The position numbers and the translations under genes were made by a program. Shown piece after piece: positions 61,447-64,000 of a stretch of 64,000 bases of DNA. Each line of letters starts with the position of its first letter. Position 1 is the first letter of the stretch. The notes under the pieces are model-generated. The model did no database searches. It was given only the letters and a program-made list of their open reading frames with translations, and was not told where the DNA came from. The DNA comes from an uncultured Thermoanaerobaculum sp. (GTDB lineage Bacteria; Acidobacteriota; Thermoanaerobaculia; Thermoanaerobaculales; Thermoanaerobaculaceae). The stretch lies in assembly GCA_937934115.1 (NCBI GenBank), contig CALHAH010000015.1, positions 62,001-126,000 on the forward strand, in the 5' to 3' direction.

Positions 61447-61472
61447 GCGGGGCCTTGGGGCCCCGCTTTTTT
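61447..61472 (+). terminator. Rho-independent terminator of groES-groEL
   Basis: GCGGGGCC (61447-61454) and GGCCCCGC (61459-61466) pair over a TTGG loop, then TTTTTT. Confidence 0.9.
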
Positions 61473-61552
61473 GTTCCTTGGCCCCCTCTACGAGGCAGTG
61501 AACACCACTGGTTCCAACCTCAGGCATAATAAGACGACGAACGGAGGGAGCC

Positions 61553-62122
61553 ATGCTGGAAGCGTCGGCGCTGAAGATGGGGTCGGTGATCCGGCGGGAG
61601 GGGGAGCTTTTCCGGGTATTGGAAGTGGCGCATCACGGGGGGAGTGGGCAATTTGCTGGCTTTATCGTCCTCAAACTCAAGTCCCTTCGCACCGGTCACG
61701 TGAAAGAGATCCGTCTCGCGGGGGGCGACAAGGTGGAGGACGTGGACCTCACCCGTCGGGACTTGGAGTACCTTTACGAGGACGAGGACAGCTTTGTGTT
61801 TATGGACAGCGAAACGTACGAGCAGTTCAACCTGCCCAAGGACGTGCTCGGTAAAAAGAGCGTGTTTCTAACTCCAAACGCTCGCCTGCCGGTGGAGTTT
61901 TGGGAGGACCAGCCGGTAAACGTCATTTTCCCGGAGGTGGTGGAACTAAAGGTGGCATCTGCCCCCCCGGGGTTGCGCGACATGGAAAGTTCCACCTACA
62001 AGACCGCCACCCTGGAAAACGGCATGGAGGTGCTGGTGCCTCAGTTCATTGAGACCGGTGATACGGTGCGCATCGAAACGGAAACCGGTAAGTACGTGGA
62101 ACGCGTGCGCCAGAAAAAATAG
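61553..62122 (+). CDS. efp: Elongation factor P with an atypical tip loop
   Basis: 189 residues, ATG with GGAGGGAG upstream. EF-P relieves ribosome stalling at polyproline. KOW and two OB-like domains are seen: GSVIRREGELFRVLEV, FIVLKLKSLRTG, DSETYEQFNLPKDVLG and TGDTVRIETETGKYVERV. The domain I loop that carries the modified Lys (PGKG in E. coli) or Arg here reads HHGGSGQFAGF, one residue longer and with Gly/Gln at the tip. The usual EpmA/EarP modification is therefore unlikely. It has a -10-like CATAAT before it. Confidence 0.9.
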   Translation: MLEASALKMGSVIRREGELFRVLEVAHHGGSGQFAGFIVLKLKSLRTGHVKEIRLAGGDKVEDVDLTRRDLEYLYEDEDSFVFMDSETYEQFNLPKDVLGKKSVFLTPNARLPVEFWEDQPVNVIFPEVVELKVASAPPGLRDMESSTYKTATLENGMEVLVPQFIETGDTVRIETETGKYVERVRQKK

Positions 62123-62139
62123 CACAACAGCGGGCAAGT

Positions 62140-62157
62140 CCCCCAAGTCGTTGGGGG
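62140..62157 (+). terminator. Hairpin after efp
   Basis: CCCCCAA and TTGGGGG (62140-62146, 62151-62157) form a 7-bp stem over GTCG; no U-run follows, so terminator activity is uncertain. Confidence 0.4.
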
Positions 62158-62206
62158 TTAATGGCGAAAAAGCGGTATTCGGCTAGACTGGGGGCAGGAG
62201 GGCAGC

Positions 62207-63649
62207 ATGGAAGGAATTTTCCTGGGCAAGGGTGACAGTGCGGTATTTCTTCCATTTTCCAGGGCGAACCGTCATGGCTTGATTGCTGGCGCCACTGGGA
62301 CCGGAAAGACCGTTACCCTGCAGGTTTTGGCGGAAGGGTTCTCGCGGGCCGGTGTACCGGTAGTGGCCACGGATGTGAAGGGGGACTTGGCAGGCATTGC
62401 TTTCCCCGGCGCTGACAAGGCCCCCTTTGTGAAGCGCGCGCAAGAGCTCGGGCTTTCCTCCTACCAAGGCCAAGCTTTTCCAGTCATCTTTTGGGATGCT
62501 CTGGGCGAGCAAGGCCATCCCCTGCGCGCTACGGTTTCGGACGTGGGCCCGCTTTTGTTGTCGCGGCTGTTGCAGCTTTCCGAGGCCCAGGAAGGGGCGC
62601 TCAACGTGGCGTTTCGCTGGGCGGATGAGCAGGGCCTGTTGCTGCTGGATTTTAAGGATCTGCAAGCGCTCCTCCAGCACCTCACCACGCGTAAGGACGC
62701 CATTGCGGGGATGAGCGTGCCCAGCGCTAGCTTGGGCGCTATCCAACGGCGCTTGGTCGTTCTTCAACAGCAAGGCGCGGAGCGCTTTCTGGGTGAGCCC
62801 ATGCTCGATATTCACGATCTCATGCTTCAAGCTCCCAACGGGCGGGGGGCGGTCCATATCTTGGCGTGCGACCGCCTTTTCCAATACCCCCGCCTTTACG
62901 CTACCGTGCTTCTTTGGCTTCTTTCTGAGCTTTACGAGAATCTTCCGGAAGTGGGGGATGTACCTAAACCCAAGCTGGTGCTTTTCTTTGACGAGGCTCA
63001 CGTGATCTTCGCGGAGGCCCCAAAGGTGCTTTTGGAGAAAATTGAGCAGGTGGTGCGGTTGGTGCGCTCCAAGGGCGTTGGTGTCTTCTTTGTGACGCAA
63101 AACCCGCTGGACATCCCCGATAGCGTTAGCGCGCAACTAGGACATCGCATCCAGCACGCCCTGCGGGCGTTCACACCGCGAGAGCAGAAGGCCGTGAAAA
63201 CCGCGGCCGACACCTTCAGGCCCAACCCAAAACTGGATACGGCCGCGGTTATTACCCAGTTGGGGATAGGTGAAGCCTTGGTTTCGGTGCTACAAGAGGA
63301 CGGCACTCCCAGCCCCGTGGACCGGGTAAGCATTGCCCCACCCGTTTCTCGGGTTGGTGCGGTGACGCCGGAGGAGCGGGCCAAAGTACGGGCGGCAAGC
63401 CCTCTCGCTGGTAAATACGAGCAAAGCCTGGACCGGGAAAGCGCCTTTGAAGTGCTTTCGCGGCCCCAGGAGGCATCGGTCTGGGGTGGCTGGACGTTCG
63501 CTGGCGGCCAGCCTCGGCGGAGCCAGCCGGTTCGGCGGGGCGATTCCTTGGCGGAAGCACTGCTGAAAAGCGCCGCCCGCTCCGTGGGTTCCACCATTGG
63601 CCGGCAAATTGTGCGTGGGGTCCTCGGCTCCATCCTCCGTGGCCGCTAG
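62207..63649 (+). CDS. HerA-like P-loop ATPase (DUF853/YjgR type)
   Basis: 480 residues, AGGAGGG site. Walker A is GATGTGKTVTLQVLAE at about residue 28 and Walker B is KLVLFFDEAHVIF at about 253; VFFVTQNPLDIPDSVSAQLG is the downstream sensor-like motif. This family resembles the HerA/FtsK motors and is typically named helicase HerA-like; the bacterial members have no proven role. The C-terminal about 60 residues are basic and Gly/Ser-rich (SAARSVGSTIGRQIVRGVLG). It is unlinked to DNA repair genes here. Confidence 0.85.
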   Translation: MEGIFLGKGDSAVFLPFSRANRHGLIAGATGTGKTVTLQVLAEGFSRAGVPVVATDVKGDLAGIAFPGADKAPFVKRAQELGLSSYQGQAFPVIFWDALGEQGHPLRATVSDVGPLLLSRLLQLSEAQEGALNVAFRWADEQGLLLLDFKDLQALLQHLTTRKDAIAGMSVPSASLGAIQRRLVVLQQQGAERFLGEPMLDIHDLMLQAPNGRGAVHILACDRLFQYPRLYATVLLWLLSELYENLPEVGDVPKPKLVLFFDEAHVIFAEAPKVLLEKIEQVVRLVRSKGVGVFFVTQNPLDIPDSVSAQLGHRIQHALRAFTPREQKAVKTAADTFRPNPKLDTAAVITQLGIGEALVSVLQEDGTPSPVDRVSIAPPVSRVGAVTPEERAKVRAASPLAGKYEQSLDRESAFEVLSRPQEASVWGGWTFAGGQPRRSQPVRRGDSLAEALLKSAARSVGSTIGRQIVRGVLGSILRGR

Positions 63650-63694
63650 GTCGGGCTTTTGCGGTGGAGCTTGTAGCTCTGCTTCCCCTGGGCC

Positions 63695-64000
63695 CTAGAG
63701 GAGCCAATTGTAAGAGAGCTTGAAAAATATCGTGCGACCCATCGTCACGTACGTTTTTTGTTCGTTGCCCCGCATGTTGGTGGAGTAACCTGCGAACACA
63801 AGGCTTTGCGGGTTGAGCTTGTAAGCGAAGAGCACCTGTGCCGTTGTGCTCGTGTTACGACGGTTGGGGGGTTGTTGGTAAAGCTCTGAGTGATGGAGCA
63901 CTTGCGTCCGTTGTACGACCAAGCGGAGGTAACTGCGAACGTTGAAGTGATAGAAGCTGCGCAGGTCAGCCACCAAAGCGCGGTAAAGCTCACCCTGCGC
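63695..64000 (-). CDS. DUF5916-type outer-membrane protein, 5' part outside the window
   Basis: The frame is open through the window edge, so only the last 101 residues are seen. They contain alternating strands ending LSYNWLL, with VVQRTQVLHHSELYQQPPNR and GYSTNMRGNEQ. The pattern fits the C-terminal barrel of large DUF5916 proteins that carry a carbohydrate-binding N-terminal domain. Confidence is limited by the truncation. Confidence 0.55.
   Translation of the reverse strand, partial: AQGELYRALVADLRSFYHFNVRSYLRLVVQRTQVLHHSELYQQPPNRRNTSTTAQVLFAYKLNPQSLVFAGYSTNMRGNEQKTYVTMGRTIFFKLSYNWLL

Overview
The window reads as a GC-rich chromosome from a Gram-negative bacterium, most likely an Acidobacteriota relative (inference). 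It carries outer-membrane machinery: a TonB-dependent receptor, an OprP-type porin, a small beta-barrel, OmpA-type lipoproteins and an arabinose-5-phosphate isomerase for Kdo/LPS. It also has a von Willebrand A protein of the architecture typical of acidobacterial genomes, a eukaryotic-type Ser/Thr kinase with a huge TPR-like sensor tail, and secreted S8 and M6 peptidases. Genes are tightly packed, with many ATGA/GTGA overlaps and strong GGAGG ribosome sites. No rRNA, tRNA, CRISPR array or intact transposase was seen.

Layout. 1-6979 (+) is one long overlapping run: miaA (5' cut), hfq, an SLH-like lipoprotein, a Crp/Fnr regulator, pgsA, an AI-2E permease fused to a glutaredoxin-like domain, a Xaa-Pro peptidase and nadA. 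6988-8646 (-) is a CstA-type carrier, divergent from hutH. 10246-14481 (+) holds a giant GreA-type protein, a nitroreductase, surE and pcm, followed by kdsD (-). 15575-16695 is a ruined ABC transporter. 16692-20186 (-) has a small exported protein and the kinase. 20217-20608 carries palindromic repeats, then guaA and a cyclic-2,3-diphosphoglycerate-synthetase-like gene. 23.7-28.4 kb holds an oxidoreductase, TatD nuclease, subtilisin and an atypical SDR. 28.5-31.8 kb is a cell-envelope cluster (membrane protein, TlpA-like thioredoxin, beta-barrel, VWA protein, OmpA lipoprotein).

32.6-39.5 kb contains an OPT transporter, glnA, a chromate-transporter-family gene, a YgfZ-like protein and a metallo-beta-lactamase-fold hydrolase. 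40.36-42.34 kb is an ECF sigma/anti-sigma operon with two Spy-like periplasmic proteins. 42.4-49.35 kb (-) is an outer-membrane locus: porin, CHRD protein, beta-helix protein and TonB receptor. Then come a rhomboid protease, a sugar aminotransferase and an M6 metallopeptidase. 53.9-55.9 kb is a graveyard containing recognisable pieces of mcrC and mcrB. 55.96-59.3 kb is a polysaccharide gene set. 59.4-62.1 kb has groES-groEL under a CIRCE operator and an EF-P with an unusual tip loop. The window ends with a HerA-like ATPase and the 3' end of a DUF5916-like gene.

Points that most repay a second look: the transporter-glutaredoxin fusion, the 698-residue Gre protein, an apparently unnamed C-terminal module shared by the S8 peptidase and the CHRD protein, the TonB/beta-helix/CHRD locus, the EF-P lacking Lys/Arg at its tip, a terminal-inverted-repeat palindrome family, -10 boxes placed for leaderless mRNAs, and two decaying systems (ABC exporter and McrBC).
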